64,000 nt of DNA from Anabaena azotica FACHB-119 (lineage in GTDB: Bacteria > Cyanobacteriota > Cyanobacteriia > Cyanobacteriales > Nostocaceae). The stretch lies in NCBI RefSeq assembly GCF_014697625.1, contig NZ_JACJSG010000044.1, positions 1 through 64,000 on the forward strand, given 5' to 3'. The position numbers were made by a program, and so were the translations under genes. Shown one piece after another: positions 32,843 through 41,922 of the stretch. The notes under the pieces were generated by a model. It was not told the DNA's origin. It saw nothing but the letters and a program-made list of their open reading frames with translations, and searched no databases. Within the stretch, counting starts at the first letter, position 1; each line of letters opens with the position of its first letter.

Positions 32843-35800
32843 AAAGGCTTACCTTGCTTAATACATTCCACATAGTAGTTAGCAAATGCGGCTACCCATT
32901 TGAATTTGTCAGGGTACATTGTTTTAAATCTGTCACGGGCTGCTTGTTCTTCTCTGCTATTAGCAACTAACGCCAACATTGCATAGGAAGGATAGTAACG
33001 GCAGCGAACATACTTATTGTTGTAATCCAGCAACCACAGCGTGTATATCTGTTTGATATTGGGACGAAAACTTTCATTTTTATCAATAATCTCTTTGGGG
33101 ATTCCTAGATGTTCGGTAAAGCTTTTAGCCGCCCCAGGAACTATCCGCCCAATCAAACGGCAGGGCATATTCTGTAAAATCTGCTCCCCAGCTTCTGAAT
33201 TGGCGATGGAAAGAATATCTTGCGCTGCCAGCATCACCCGACAGCCGCCTTTACGGGCAGTGGCACATTTACGCCCTACTAATCTGGATAACGCCGCGAA
33301 CCGCAACAATACACTAGCTTCATCCATGAAGAAAACGCTATTGGGTGCTGATAGAGATTGGCGGGATGCAGCGATATATGCAGACATCCCAAACACTTCA
33401 GCATCTTTACTTGACTGTAAGTTCGTCAAAGCGAAGGTAATCAGCTTGGCATCGGTATCAAAGGTGGACGGACGGCAGATGGCATTCCCTATACTGCTAT
33501 TTCTCCAATATTGAAAACGCAAACGGATGTAGTTCAGCGCTCGGTCAACATTTTCATCCTCATAGCCCAGGCTAATATGCTCTTTGGTAAAGAAGTGTTC
33601 CATGTCTGCCAGGGTAGGTGTATCGTCCCAAGCTACCGAACCTAACCCTTCTTTCTTGGCCTTAGCAAAGCGCTGTTGAATATCGGGATGATCATAAAAG
33701 GCTTTTGTTCCCAGTGGGATTAAGGACTCGATTGTTTGAGATAGGAAACCATCAAATGTTTGAGAACCCAATACCAACTGAAGAACAATCAAGTTCACGT
33801 CATTTCTGTGGGCTTGAAGTCTATCTTCCCATTGCTCTGGAGGGATTTTTGATAAGTCCAAGGGCTGCACTAAGTTATTAGATTCCTTGGAAATATCAAA
33901 GTAAAAGCCGTTGTGATAGGGCGTGTAGTCGCCAAATGTACCTGTTCCGTCATCATTGGGCAGGTCAATCATTAAAACGCTCATATCTTGAGCTTGGCAC
34001 TCGCCTATGATGGATGATACCAAAACTGATTTACCTGAGCCTGTTGTACCCAGAATTAGCAGATTTTTAGTTTTTGATAAGTCAAGCTGAAGGGGTGAAT
34101 CACTCTCATCGGCGATTAACTCAAATCCTTGCTCATCTGCGGGACTGTTCTGCACTATATTGGTCAGTCCTAAGATTTCACTGGCGAAAAATGTTACCCG
34201 CCGATTGTATGGGCGTAGCAAAATTGGTTCTAACCTAATTAGCAAGGTTTGCAACCATATTAGCCAAGCATATTCCACTTCACGGGTAAGCTCTGTTGGT
34301 TGTGAAATATAACCTGAAATTAATCGGCAGGCATCATCTATTTCTTCTGGTGTGTTGCGGTAAACCAACACTACCAAACTCAAATTTAGTGGTACATCTC
34401 CTGTGTACAGTTGTCTTTGTGCCTCCACTGAACGCTCAACATTGATTTGGGCAGAAACATCTATTGATTTTTTCTGCTGCACATTTATGTCCAATGCCCT
34501 GGAGCGTTTTGTAATCATTTGCTGGGCTGCACGGGTTATTCCTCGGTCAGCCGGGGAAAATTCTGTGATTACTTCCACATCAAAAATGTTGTTGCGTGAG
34601 AATAAATCCCACAAGAACCGAATTTGATGTTTGGTGGATGCAAAAATTTCTGGTTTGCGGGTCAGTACCATCACTCCCACAAATTTCTTATCATCTCCTG
34701 TTGGTAGGCATACCCAACGCTTATCTGCAAACGGTACACCATTGTTCAATATGATTGAACTTAAGTGCGGCTGGTTGATAATTTCGATTGGCTTATCAAA
34801 TACTGCTTTTTCGTCAATTTCTTCTCTGACACCTTGCTCATCAAACACCAGGGTATGAGGAGCGATTACGGTTTTGGCTCCGATGTTTTTACAAAGTTCT
34901 CGCCATAAATCCTTATCGGTTTTGGGTTGGGGAGTTAACCCCATCTCTGTCAGAATTTGCTGGTATCTTAATGAGGCTTCTAGGGCTTTCGTTAAGATTT
35001 GCGTAAATCGCTTTTTAGTTAGTTGATTAATCCCTGAATCTGTAAATCTCCTTTGTAAGAAGTTAGCTAATTTCACCAGGAACTTATCTACTGGGTCTGA
35101 GGTTTCTAAGGCTTCTGATGTGACTGTGAATGAACAGTAAATGTTTAGTTTGATGTCCTTACGCGCTCTTTCTTTTGTTAGCTTTTGAGTCCGGGCTAGT
35201 CTTCCCCAATCTAGAAATTCGCACTCTGGAGAAGATGAATTATTGATACGCTGCATCAAATACTGTTCAGCGTCACTATCATCACAAAAGGAACTCCATC
35301 TAAAGGTGATTTTTTCACCTTGGGGAATTTCTTTACAACCACTCTCAAAAGCTCTAGCTACTGCTTCTATTTCTTGCTCTGAGTTAAATACAGGATGAAT
35401 CCCTGTGCAAGTAAATCCAAAGATTAGTTGCAGGGTATTACTACTGTCGGTCAGATTCTTTTTACTCAGCAGATAAGCTCCAATAGTGTAGGAGTCTTTT
35501 TTGAGTCTGACTATTGTTGTCAAATCTAACCAATCTTCAAAGGGATTAATAGTTTTAGGCTTGGATGAACGTGTTAGTTTTACTCTTCTAGTCCCTATCC
35601 TTTTCTTCAGTTGTGGTGAGGTGTAAGTAGCATATCCTCTTGTCCATCTCGGCACAATTGGATATATTTTCGACCAGTAGACATGGGGTTGATCTCCTGA
35701 TAGTAATGCTACTGAAAAACTAGCCCAAAATGCAAAACCTAACCCCCAGAAAATATCTAAGCCGATAATTAAACATAACAATCCAAAAACTAGACAGAAT

Positions 35801-35943
35801 ACGCCAGCGAAAATTACGAACTGTCTGCCTGTAAATGGGCCAAACTTTGGGCTTTCGCCTAAGCTCTGATTGACTTTTCTAATTTCTTCTCTCATAGAGC
35901 TTTCAGCAGTTGTTGAGAAATATGCACGCACATTAGTATCCAT
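32839..35943 (-). CDS. virB4: VirB4/TraC-type secretion ATPase with fused VirB3-like N-terminus
   Basis: A 1034-aa ATPase powering pilus and channel assembly. Two membrane helices lie near the N-terminus (about 40-85, GRQFVIFAGVFCLVFGLLCL and ILGFAFWASFSVALL-like), resembling a VirB3/PrgI segment fused to VirB4. The VirB4 N-domain covers about 120-580. Walker A is LGTTGSGKSVL near 629, Walker B is FFMDEASVLL near 872, and AAQDIL follows. The length exceeds typical VirB4 (about 800 aa) because of the fused part. A hairpin overlaps the region just before its start. This is the hallmark gene of the secretion system. Confidence 0.9.
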   Translation of the reverse strand: MDTNVRAYFSTTAESSMREEIRKVNQSLGESPKFGPFTGRQFVIFAGVFCLVFGLLCLIIGLDIFWGLGFAFWASFSVALLSGDQPHVYWSKIYPIVPRWTRGYATYTSPQLKKRIGTRRVKLTRSSKPKTINPFEDWLDLTTIVRLKKDSYTIGAYLLSKKNLTDSSNTLQLIFGFTCTGIHPVFNSEQEIEAVARAFESGCKEIPQGEKITFRWSSFCDDSDAEQYLMQRINNSSSPECEFLDWGRLARTQKLTKERARKDIKLNIYCSFTVTSEALETSDPVDKFLVKLANFLQRRFTDSGINQLTKKRFTQILTKALEASLRYQQILTEMGLTPQPKTDKDLWRELCKNIGAKTVIAPHTLVFDEQGVREEIDEKAVFDKPIEIINQPHLSSIILNNGVPFADKRWVCLPTGDDKKFVGVMVLTRKPEIFASTKHQIRFLWDLFSRNNIFDVEVITEFSPADRGITRAAQQMITKRSRALDINVQQKKSIDVSAQINVERSVEAQRQLYTGDVPLNLSLVVLVYRNTPEEIDDACRLISGYISQPTELTREVEYAWLIWLQTLLIRLEPILLRPYNRRVTFFASEILGLTNIVQNSPADEQGFELIADESDSPLQLDLSKTKNLLILGTTGSGKSVLVSSIIGECQAQDMSVLMIDLPNDDGTGTFGDYTPYHNGFYFDISKESNNLVQPLDLSKIPPEQWEDRLQAHRNDVNLIVLQLVLGSQTFDGFLSQTIESLIPLGTKAFYDHPDIQQRFAKAKKEGLGSVAWDDTPTLADMEHFFTKEHISLGYEDENVDRALNYIRLRFQYWRNSSIGNAICRPSTFDTDAKLITFALTNLQSSKDAEVFGMSAYIAASRQSLSAPNSVFFMDEASVLLRFAALSRLVGRKCATARKGGCRVMLAAQDILSIANSEAGEQILQNMPCRLIGRIVPGAAKSFTEHLGIPKEIIDKNESFRPNIKQIYTLWLLDYNNKYVRCRYYPSYAMLALVANSREEQAARDRFKTMYPDKFKWVAAFANYYVECIKQGKPL

Positions 35944-35965
35944 ATCCCCTTATTAAGAAGGGGAT
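35944..35965 (-). promoter_or_regulatory. Hairpin directly before the VirB4 start codon
   Basis: On the transcript ATCCCCTT-CTTAAT-AAGGGGAT is an 8-bp stem ending at the ATG itself. The G-rich arm is the only Shine-Dalgarno-like sequence, so pairing would hide it. It may lower VirB4 translation relative to the pilin gene 129 bp upstream, or mark a processing or partial termination point. Confidence 0.5.
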
Positions 35966-36072
35966 TATGGATGAGTTTTATCAAGTGCAATTGTTGAAAA
36001 ATTAAGGTGAAAGCACTTGTCAGCTATCTAGACAAACTCAGATTGAAATGCTTGCCTAAAAAATTCTTTAAC

Positions 36073-36561
36073 TTAGGTGCAAATTGTGTTACCACCAAAT
36101 AGCAATGACTGGAATACCACAATTAATATTACTGAGATGAAGGTGAATATTGGCTGTTGTATAACGTTACTTACTTCTTCACCGCGACCATAAGCTGCTA
36201 CTCCTTGGTAAACCGAGAAGCAGAAGTATCCAAACAAAACTATTGTCAGTGACGTAAACAAAATTATTGGTAAGTTAGTCAGCACTGCATTATTAATAGT
36301 GCCACCAGATGAGGCGCTATTAATTACACAGGTCATTGCTTTTTCAGCGTTGCTAAATATTGAATCTGCTCTTGCTGCTCTAGATTGCAATGCGATTAGA
36401 AGCGTAGTTGCGACTGAAACTAATTGCCAACGTACTTTAAAAAACGATTGAAATAAGCTTTGAGGAGCTTGATTTTTTCTTACTCTACTATCTGCTCGAT
36501 TTGCAGCTGATGTAGATGCTTTGAGCCTAGCCAAAGTCACAGGGAAAACCTTTCTTTCCAT
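36073..36561 (-). CDS. VirB2/TraA-like pilin candidate, first gene of the tra operon
   Basis: A 162-aa protein. A long basic leader (1-50) precedes a hydrophobic signal segment ending near QSRAARA-DS (about residue 66). The mature part of about 96 residues has two membrane helices (about 95-120, LPIILFTSLTIVLFGYFCFSV, and about 138-158) separated by a short polar loop (YGRGEEVSN). This is the layout of VirB2/TrbC-type pilins. A leading position before VirB4 fits. The pair of Cys residues in the mature form (MTCVIN and the C-terminal NTICT) is a point of note. Confidence 0.65.
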   Translation of the reverse strand: MERKVFPVTLARLKASTSAANRADSRVRKNQAPQSLFQSFFKVRWQLVSVATTLLIALQSRAARADSIFSNAEKAMTCVINSASSGGTINNAVLTNLPIILFTSLTIVLFGYFCFSVYQGVAAYGRGEEVSNVIQQPIFTFISVILIVVFQSLLFGGNTICT

Positions 36562-37410
36562 AAGGAAGAGTAATAAATTTGCTTAACTGTCCTTCGCACT
36601 AACAAATTTCCACTGTTAGGAATAAGGTGTTTTTTGCCAACTGCCTTAATTATTCTGCAAAGGAACAATAAAAAAACTGTAGTACAACTCTCTATCCCAA
36701 AACATCCTTAGCAAGATTATTTTAATTTTCTATATATTTATTTATTACCTAAATGGGCTTTAGATACTTTTTTCATTACTGTGAATAGTTGACAAAAATA
36801 TTTAAATATGCACAAATAGCGTTTTAGATTTTTATTCCTTAGCAAATAAATATTATATTAACTTATTTGTCTATTTTTATTACAGGCTTTTATAGGGGCT
36901 GATAGTACATTTTTTATCTATTTTATCCGAACTCTGCAATAAATAAACTAGGTTTAATGCTTAAATGCCCAGTTTCTGGACATAAATATCCTTTTTGGTA
37001 TAAAAATTCGATAAAATCTCATTTTATTCAAAGTTGCTAACTGCTTGTTCAACAGTTATGACTATCCAAACGAATTTATGCTCTTGCTTTTACAAAATGG
37101 GGCAGTTGGATTTATTAATTTTTTATTAAACTTTTCTCTTTAATACCAAGGTGAAAAAATATAGTAGGTACTTTTTTAATTGACTATCCTCTATACAAAC
37201 TTTTAGAATATGTTCGCTATTAAAGTTTGTAAAATCTGCTGTACTTTCAAAAGCAAATAAGCTGTCTCTGTCATCAGTTGTTGCAGCTTCATGTTTATAC
37301 TGGTACGTTAAAGACGGCGATCGCGGAACGCAAGAGTGTAGCTGTTGGCGCAGCCTCTCGTAGAGATGGTCTACGACCGACCGGAGGTCATCCATCAGCA
37401 TCTAAAACGT
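36562..37410. other. AT-rich spacer upstream of the tra operon with a Nostoc-type palindrome
   Basis: About 850 bp without a convincing gene. Bases 36562-37120 are very AT-rich and should hold the promoter of the leftward tra operon. Bases 37316-37395 carry a HIP1-associated repeat (GGCGATCGCGGAACGC, then GCAGCCTCTCGTAGAGA) of a kind dispersed in Nostoc genomes. A 91-codon frame at 37126-37401 runs through this repeat and is not convincing. Confidence 0.5.
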
Positions 37411-39666
37411 TTACATCCTCGATTTGCTTCGTTTTAAACGCTCTGCTAGCTCTCTTACGGAGGGGTTACTGGAGAGCCATTCCTGCGCTTCCTGTTGTAA
37501 AATCTGCGATGGCGACTCCAGCATCAGCAGGCGTATGGCCAGCTGTTCCAGTTTGATTCGCTCCTGGGGCATTAAGGATAATTTTTCTATAGTGCAGTAT
37601 AATTTCACCCAATGACGTGCTTGAGCAGTGGCCTGAAGTTTCAGTCTGATTGCTTGACGGTAATCGTCTGGGCTAAAGGTCTGTTGTTGGGGTGAATCAT
37701 CCACTCCTACAGCAGCAGTTAATGAATCTTCACAGCCTCCATTCGGCTGTGTGGTGGTTGGTATAGAAACTGGTACAGAGGGTTCTGCTTGTGAAGTACA
37801 TTCACTCTGTAAAGTGTTCTCACAGACCCTATTAACATCACTATCGGCAGTGGTTAATACGTCTGAATTGCCTAATGCAGCAGTTGTTTCTGCATTTGAT
37901 AAGTTTTGCTTATTTTCATTAAACGGTTCGCCTGGCCAGAGCTGGTATTGGTTTTGCTTATGATTGGTAAGATTTAAAATTTCTAAAGAATCAGAGCTGT
38001 GATTTGAAGAATCAGAGCTGTAGTTTGAGGAATTAGAGCTGTGGTTTGAAGAATCAGAGCTGTGATTTGAAGAATCAGAGCTGTAGTTTGAGGAATCACA
38101 GCTGTGATTTGAAGAATTAGAGCTGGGAGAAGATTGTTGTATTTGCACAAGTTCGGCTAAAGGCGTTGCTGGTGGCAACGCTTTAGCCGAACTTGTGTAC
38201 AAAACCTTCATATATGGGGGGGGTGTGTAAATTTTGCCAGCTTGTTCTTGTATTCCTTTGTCTGTCTGGCTTTCAGGTTGTAGGTCTTCTAACCAGGGGT
38301 CTGGTATTTGGGGGTAGTTTTGGGGGGGTAAAATCGCTGTGTTGCTTGCTGGAGGCTCATTTACAGGCTGTTTTGTGTCGGTTTTTTCTTGGTGTTCAGG
38401 ATGCCATAGGGGTAGGTATATCGGTTTGTGTAGGGTTGTCTGGCTTACTCCTTTGCCATACTGGGCTTTGGATGCGGCGATAATAGCCAACGCGCGATCG
38501 CTTGTCCGTTCTGGAAATGTCTCAGTCTGTTGTAGCTGTGCCACAATCGAGCGGATGCGTTCTATTGTTTCTTGCTGACGTTGTTCGTTGGGGTGCAGGT
38601 TGATGATTTTATTGTCATCTACTGTGCCAAATTGTTCTTTATAACTTTTTACCCGTTGCGGACTGCTTGGGTAGGGGGTGTAAAATCCTTCACAGCATCT
38701 CGCCCATTGTTCTGCTCGTTGTTCGATTTCGTGTTGGTGGCGACACCAGTTTGTGTAACCAGGAGACTGACACGCTGTTATCACTATATAATCTACTAAT
38801 GTCTGTCCGCTTAATTGGCGAAAGACTATGCCGTAACAGGCTATGTCTTTGAGCAGTTCGTTGGTCTGTCCATATCTTGTCCATCCCTCAATTATGCGTT
38901 GTTCTAGGTCGTGCTTCCATTTGTCGCCTGCACTGCGCTGACGGTAGGGGAATTTTACAATTTTGTTGCTACTGGCTTGGGCTAGTGCTTGGGCTAATGC
39001 TTGGTAGTCTTGCCCGGTGGCTGACCAGTCGGCGGCGTTGAGAAAGTCTTCAATGTCGTCTGACCACGGCTCTAGGCAATCGTCGAGTACATAGGAGCCT
39101 GTCTGTAAGGGTAAGCGATGGGCGTTAAAGTTACTGGGGCTGCCTTTGCTGTACACTTTACAGTTGGGGAATATTTCTAGTTCTCCTCCTTTGATTTTGA
39201 AACCTGCTGCTTGTAGGGTCTGGTAGATTGCACAGGCTAGGGTGTAAGAATGTTGTTTTTCTTCCAAGAAATAATATATGTGCAGTCCGCCACTATCGCT
39301 TGATTGAATGGGTATTGGTCGGCATAAGCCGATTTCTTCTAGGCTGGCTAGTAGTTGCAGGTATTTTATTCGGCTGTTTAATGGGTGTATGGGGCTTTTT
39401 CTATCTAGGTCTAATACTAGGTAGTTGGTTTCTTTGGCAAACCGCAGTCCTAGTAAGACATTGGGGTTTAAGTATTGTTGCCACAGGTTACGCGGCTGTA
39501 AGGGGTAGCGGTTTTCTGTCTGCCACTGTGGGCGCTCACCACTTTTCGGGGTGGGGGCGTAGATGAATCCCCAGCCGTGATGGAAGTATTTTATAAACCT
39601 TTGTCCTAGCGGGTCTAATGGCTCTAGGGTAGGCTGTAATGCTTTGTTTGTTTTGGCTTTTGCCAT
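37411..39666 (-). CDS. Primase-like (archaeo-eukaryotic primase fold) plasmid replication protein
   Basis: A 751-aa protein. The N-terminal part (about 60-190) has primase-polymerase features: LVLDLDRKSP (DxD metal motif) and SSDSGGLHIYYF (SGxH-type motif). The middle is helical with cysteine and histidine spacing (CQSPGYTNWCRHQHEIEQRAEQWARCCEGF). A low-complexity S/N/H/D region (about 520-570) follows, and the C-terminus is helical. I place the start at 39666 (MAKAKTNK), preceded by a strong GGAGAGA; an ATG 10 codons earlier is weaker. It probably primes or initiates plasmid replication. Its gene contains both a 21-bp repeat array and a large palindrome, so parts of the coding region are not conserved sequence. 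Confidence 0.7.
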   Translation of the reverse strand: MAKAKTNKALQPTLEPLDPLGQRFIKYFHHGWGFIYAPTPKSGERPQWQTENRYPLQPRNLWQQYLNPNVLLGLRFAKETNYLVLDLDRKSPIHPLNSRIKYLQLLASLEEIGLCRPIPIQSSDSGGLHIYYFLEEKQHSYTLACAIYQTLQAAGFKIKGGELEIFPNCKVYSKGSPSNFNAHRLPLQTGSYVLDDCLEPWSDDIEDFLNAADWSATGQDYQALAQALAQASSNKIVKFPYRQRSAGDKWKHDLEQRIIEGWTRYGQTNELLKDIACYGIVFRQLSGQTLVDYIVITACQSPGYTNWCRHQHEIEQRAEQWARCCEGFYTPYPSSPQRVKSYKEQFGTVDDNKIINLHPNEQRQQETIERIRSIVAQLQQTETFPERTSDRALAIIAASKAQYGKGVSQTTLHKPIYLPLWHPEHQEKTDTKQPVNEPPASNTAILPPQNYPQIPDPWLEDLQPESQTDKGIQEQAGKIYTPPPYMKVLYTSSAKALPPATPLAELVQIQQSSPSSNSSNHSCDSSNYSSDSSNHSSDSSNHSSNSSNYSSDSSNHSSDSLEILNLTNHKQNQYQLWPGEPFNENKQNLSNAETTAALGNSDVLTTADSDVNRVCENTLQSECTSQAEPSVPVSIPTTTQPNGGCEDSLTAAVGVDDSPQQQTFSPDDYRQAIRLKLQATAQARHWVKLYCTIEKLSLMPQERIKLEQLAIRLLMLESPSQILQQEAQEWLSSNPSVRELAERLKRSKSRM
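37988..38128. repeat. 21-bp tandem repeats within the primase gene
   Basis: Six units and a partial seventh of the type GAATCAGAGCTGTGATTTGA plus A encode SDSSNHS-type heptapeptides (SSNYSSD, SSNHSSN). The units differ by a few bases. Multiples of 3 keep the frame. It produces a length-variable disordered linker. Confidence 0.9.
38146..38197. repeat. Large inverted repeat inside the primase gene
   Basis: The arm 38146-38169 (CACAAGTTCGGCTAAAGG then CGTTGC) pairs with 38175-38197, 23 bp with one bulged G, around a 5-nt loop. It is in frame and codes for TSSAKALPPATPLAELVQ. A stem this stable in a coding region is probably an inserted palindromic element. Confidence 0.85.
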
Positions 39667-39696
39667 TTTTCTCTCTCCGATGATGATTTGGTTCAT

Positions 39697-40927
39697 CGGA
39701 GCTACCCACAGTTTTGAGGTTCGGGGTGTATGTTTCTGGGTGTGGGGTGTTGGGTGTGGGGTGTAATCGATAATCTTTTTCTACACCTAATACCCAATAC
39801 CTAAGCCCTTTCTGGTCTACTCCCTACCCCTCATTTGAAGGTTCATTAGCGGTGTTTATATCAGATGTCACTAACGGCTACAAACAAAAAATTTCCTATT
39901 CACTCAAAAATTAATTTTTTGTTAAATAAGGCTGAAATTCTTGGCTTGATACTCTCATGGTCAGTTTTAGAGGGTTGATGTCACCTGATTTAAGTTGCAC
40001 TAATTTTGCCTTTATGACCCAGACATTGCTACATTGAAATTGCTTATTATGAATTGACGGTTAGTTGTTAACCGCTAAACGTATGTCTGGCGTGTGGGCA
40101 GCTGGCCGATTTCCTTTTTTACTGACTTGACACAACTTTCCTAGCGACTGGTGTAAGCCTTGGCGCTAACTTGTGTATGGTAAAGAAACAAGAAATCAGC
40201 CCTCTGTGTTTCTTCAAGGGTAAGAATTACAGTTTTTGATTGAAAAAATCTATTATTCACGACATTATCCTCATTTTCGAGGCATCTAGCCGGAAAATCA
40301 TCCCTTAATTACTTTTGGCTTAATAACGTTTGCCAATACTCCGCTTTAATTCAGAGTGGGGATAAATTGTAGCGGTAGATGCTTTTTTTACTATTTGTCC
40401 AAAAAAAAGCATAAAGTGTCCCGCCTGTGTGCTAATATTGGCAACAGACTGGTACAAGTACGTTACGAGTGGTGAGTCCTCGTTAGCTTGGAACAATTTG
40501 GTGTTTCGACCGGCAAGTCTTTATGTCACCAAAACTGTTCTACAACGACTCACATTTATTGTGGCTATGTGAATATGTTGTTTTGGTCGTTACTACCTCC
40601 CTTGTAATGACTGACTGCTTTTACGTGCAGACTTACTCTCGCTAGAGTAGCATGAAAAGCAGCTCGACTGTATAAAAACAGATTTGTTTGTCTTGTCTTA
40701 ATAGGCTGACAAACCAGAAAGCGGAAATTTAAACGATTACATATAAACAGCGATCGCTCCTTATTTGGAGTGGTCGCTTTTTTCAATGGCCCTCCTGAAA
40801 TGCTAAGTAGTTTTGGGATTGTTGTAGTCATACCGCAATTAACCTATTCCTTGTAGCTACGTCTTTTGAGGGCATTGAGTCAACTTTGCTGTTGTTAACA
40901 AGCTTAATAGTCAGCGATCGCTAATTA
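39697..40927. other. 1.2-kb gene-poor region, possible plasmid origin
   Basis: No convincing gene is seen. It contains: a GTGGGGTGTTGGGTGTGGGGTG repeat facing a CACCTAATACCCAATACC segment (39730-39815), a dispersed Nostoc-type fold-back; an AT-rich block (39880-39930); CGGTTA-GTTGT-TAACCG near 40050-40070; a hairpin at 40379; and a leader-like motif at 40451. Position next to the primase gene makes it a candidate replication origin; no DnaA-box array was recognised. Confidence 0.35.
40379..40412. terminator. A/T-run hairpin
   Basis: ATGCTTTTTTT (40379-40389) pairs with AAAAAAAGCAT (40402-40412). The stem is AT-rich with a 12-nt loop. It could act as a bidirectional terminator or as part of an origin. 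Confidence 0.35.
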
Positions 40928-41170
40928 CTAAGCCACATCTTTAACCCAGTTAATACCTTCTCCACACCAATGAACCAGCAACCAACGATTAGAATCCTTG
41001 TCTAGTGCAGGTAAGACGCGGAAATTGAACACTTCCTCCCAGACTTCCACTCCATGCTGAGTTACAAAATCTGCTTCTAAGTTTTTAAACTGCTGCCATT
41101 GGCGATCGCCGATAGCAGTCAGTATAGGAATGATTGCAGTGATTGGGATTTGGGTAGCTACAGGTGTCAT
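40928..41170 (-). CDS. Small unknown protein
   Basis: An 80-aa protein: a hydrophobic N-terminal stretch (TPVATQIPITAIIPILTAI), then a mixed domain (LEADFVTQHGVEVWEEVFNFRVLPALD) ending GEGINWVKDVA. No family is recognised. Its start overlaps the stop of the preceding gene by 4 bp (ATGA), which supports it as a real gene in a three-gene leftward operon headed by an RHH protein. Confidence 0.6.
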   Translation of the reverse strand: MTPVATQIPITAIIPILTAIGDRQWQQFKNLEADFVTQHGVEVWEEVFNFRVLPALDKDSNRWLLVHWCGEGINWVKDVA

Positions 41171-41364
41171 TGGGGGTAGTCCTCAAAAATGCAAATAAAT
41201 GGCATGGGTGGTTTTTTAGTATTGATGATTTTTACCAACCGCTTACCTTTGCTTCTAGCAAGAGCAAAACAAGCTAACTCTGTTTGGGCTGCTGACCAGT
41301 CCCTTGGGTCTGTTACTGGATCAAAATCATCGTCTGGTTTGTTAGGTTGATTTTCCTCCGTCAC
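41167..41364 (-). CDS. Small unknown acidic protein
   Basis: A 65-aa protein with an acidic, proline-containing N-terminus (NQPNKPDDDFDPVTDPRDWS), then a helix (AQTELACFALARSKGKRL) and a beta-like end (MPFICIFEDYPQ). No family is recognised. It lies 12 bp downstream of the RHH gene and overlaps the next gene by 4 bp. Confidence 0.6.
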   Translation of the reverse strand: MTEENQPNKPDDDFDPVTDPRDWSAAQTELACFALARSKGKRLVKIINTKKPPMPFICIFEDYPQ

Positions 41365-41376
41365 GTTTGGCGACCA

Positions 41377-41541
41377 TTATTGTTGAATGTATCCCAGTTC
41401 GGTTAATCGCTCCTTTAAAAGTTTGTTCACAGCCGCATTAGAACTAATCATTTGGTCTTCTGCGTATTTGTCCAAGGCTTCAACAATTTCATTTAAGTAT
41501 CGTGTTGTCCTATTTGTTGTCGGTTTTTTCTGACGGGCCAT
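41377..41541 (-). CDS. Small RHH-like DNA-binding protein divergent from the second parM
   Basis: A 54-aa protein, MARQKKPTTNRTTRYLNEIV continuing to LLKERLTELGYIQQ; an upstream in-frame ATG (41553) would add MITF. The basic N-terminus, the strand-like TTRYL and two helices fit a ribbon-helix-helix or ParG-like fold. It heads a three-gene leftward operon. A perfect palindrome (41600-41624) stands about 60 bp upstream of its start and is its likely operator. It may regulate both this operon and the divergent partition genes. Confidence 0.65.
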   Translation of the reverse strand: MARQKKPTTNRTTRYLNEIVEALDKYAEDQMISSNAAVNKLLKERLTELGYIQQ

Positions 41542-41599
41542 GAAAGTAATCATAATTTTTTCTATATCTACATTAGATTGATTCCCCCTACTCTAACTA

Positions 41600-41624
41600 A
41601 ACTGATACCACATTAGTATCAGTT
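41600..41624. promoter_or_regulatory. Palindromic operator candidate (AACTGATAC / GTATCAGTT)
   Basis: Perfect 9-bp arms AACTGATAC and GTATCAGTT are separated by CACATTA. It shares the GATAC core with the phased repeats at 41661-41704. It lies between the divergent RHH and parM-like genes. Confidence 0.6.
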
Positions 41625-41660
41625 AGTCTAATGATTTTTAAATATCTTATTTAAAATAAT

Positions 41661-41704
41661 GATACTATATCCATACCAAAGTGATACCATTTTGGTTTCA
41701 TTTT
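41661..41704. repeat. Four 11-bp-phased repeats upstream of the second parM
   Basis: TGATACTATAT, CCATACCAAAG, TGATACCATTT and TGGTTTCATTT follow one another on an 11-bp pitch, the first three sharing ATAC(C/T) in phase. Together with the nearby palindrome this may be the centromere-like site of the second partition locus. It is much shorter and less regular than the array at 17100. Confidence 0.5.
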
Positions 41705-41922
41705 AGTTACGATGTTGATATACGGCAAGCGAACACATTAAGCCTGAATCATGACAACTAAGACGTGGTAAGTACGTTTGAGGTAGTAAGCCTCTGCAAA
41801 TGTCAGACTCTTGCAGTTATGAGTGTCGGGAAATACCAGATAAAAGCACAACCGAAATAATTACCTGAAACGGTTAGCAACAGCCAATCACGGCTGCTAC
41901 TAGCTTTACAAGGAGATTGCAA

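Noticed and set aside
37126..37401. 91-aa minus-strand frame after the primase gene
   Set aside because: About a third of it is coded by a dispersed Nostoc palindrome (CTCTCGTAGAGA), and the rest is AT-rich with no recognisable domain or operon coupling.
37988..38128. CRISPR array
   Set aside because: The units are directly adjacent 21-bp repeats without spacers and are coding. No cas genes are present in the window.
40565..40831. 88-aa minus-strand frame
   Set aside because: Composition is irregular, no ribosome-binding site or partner is seen, and it lies in a gene-poor region with a HIP1-flanked repeat. Not enough support.
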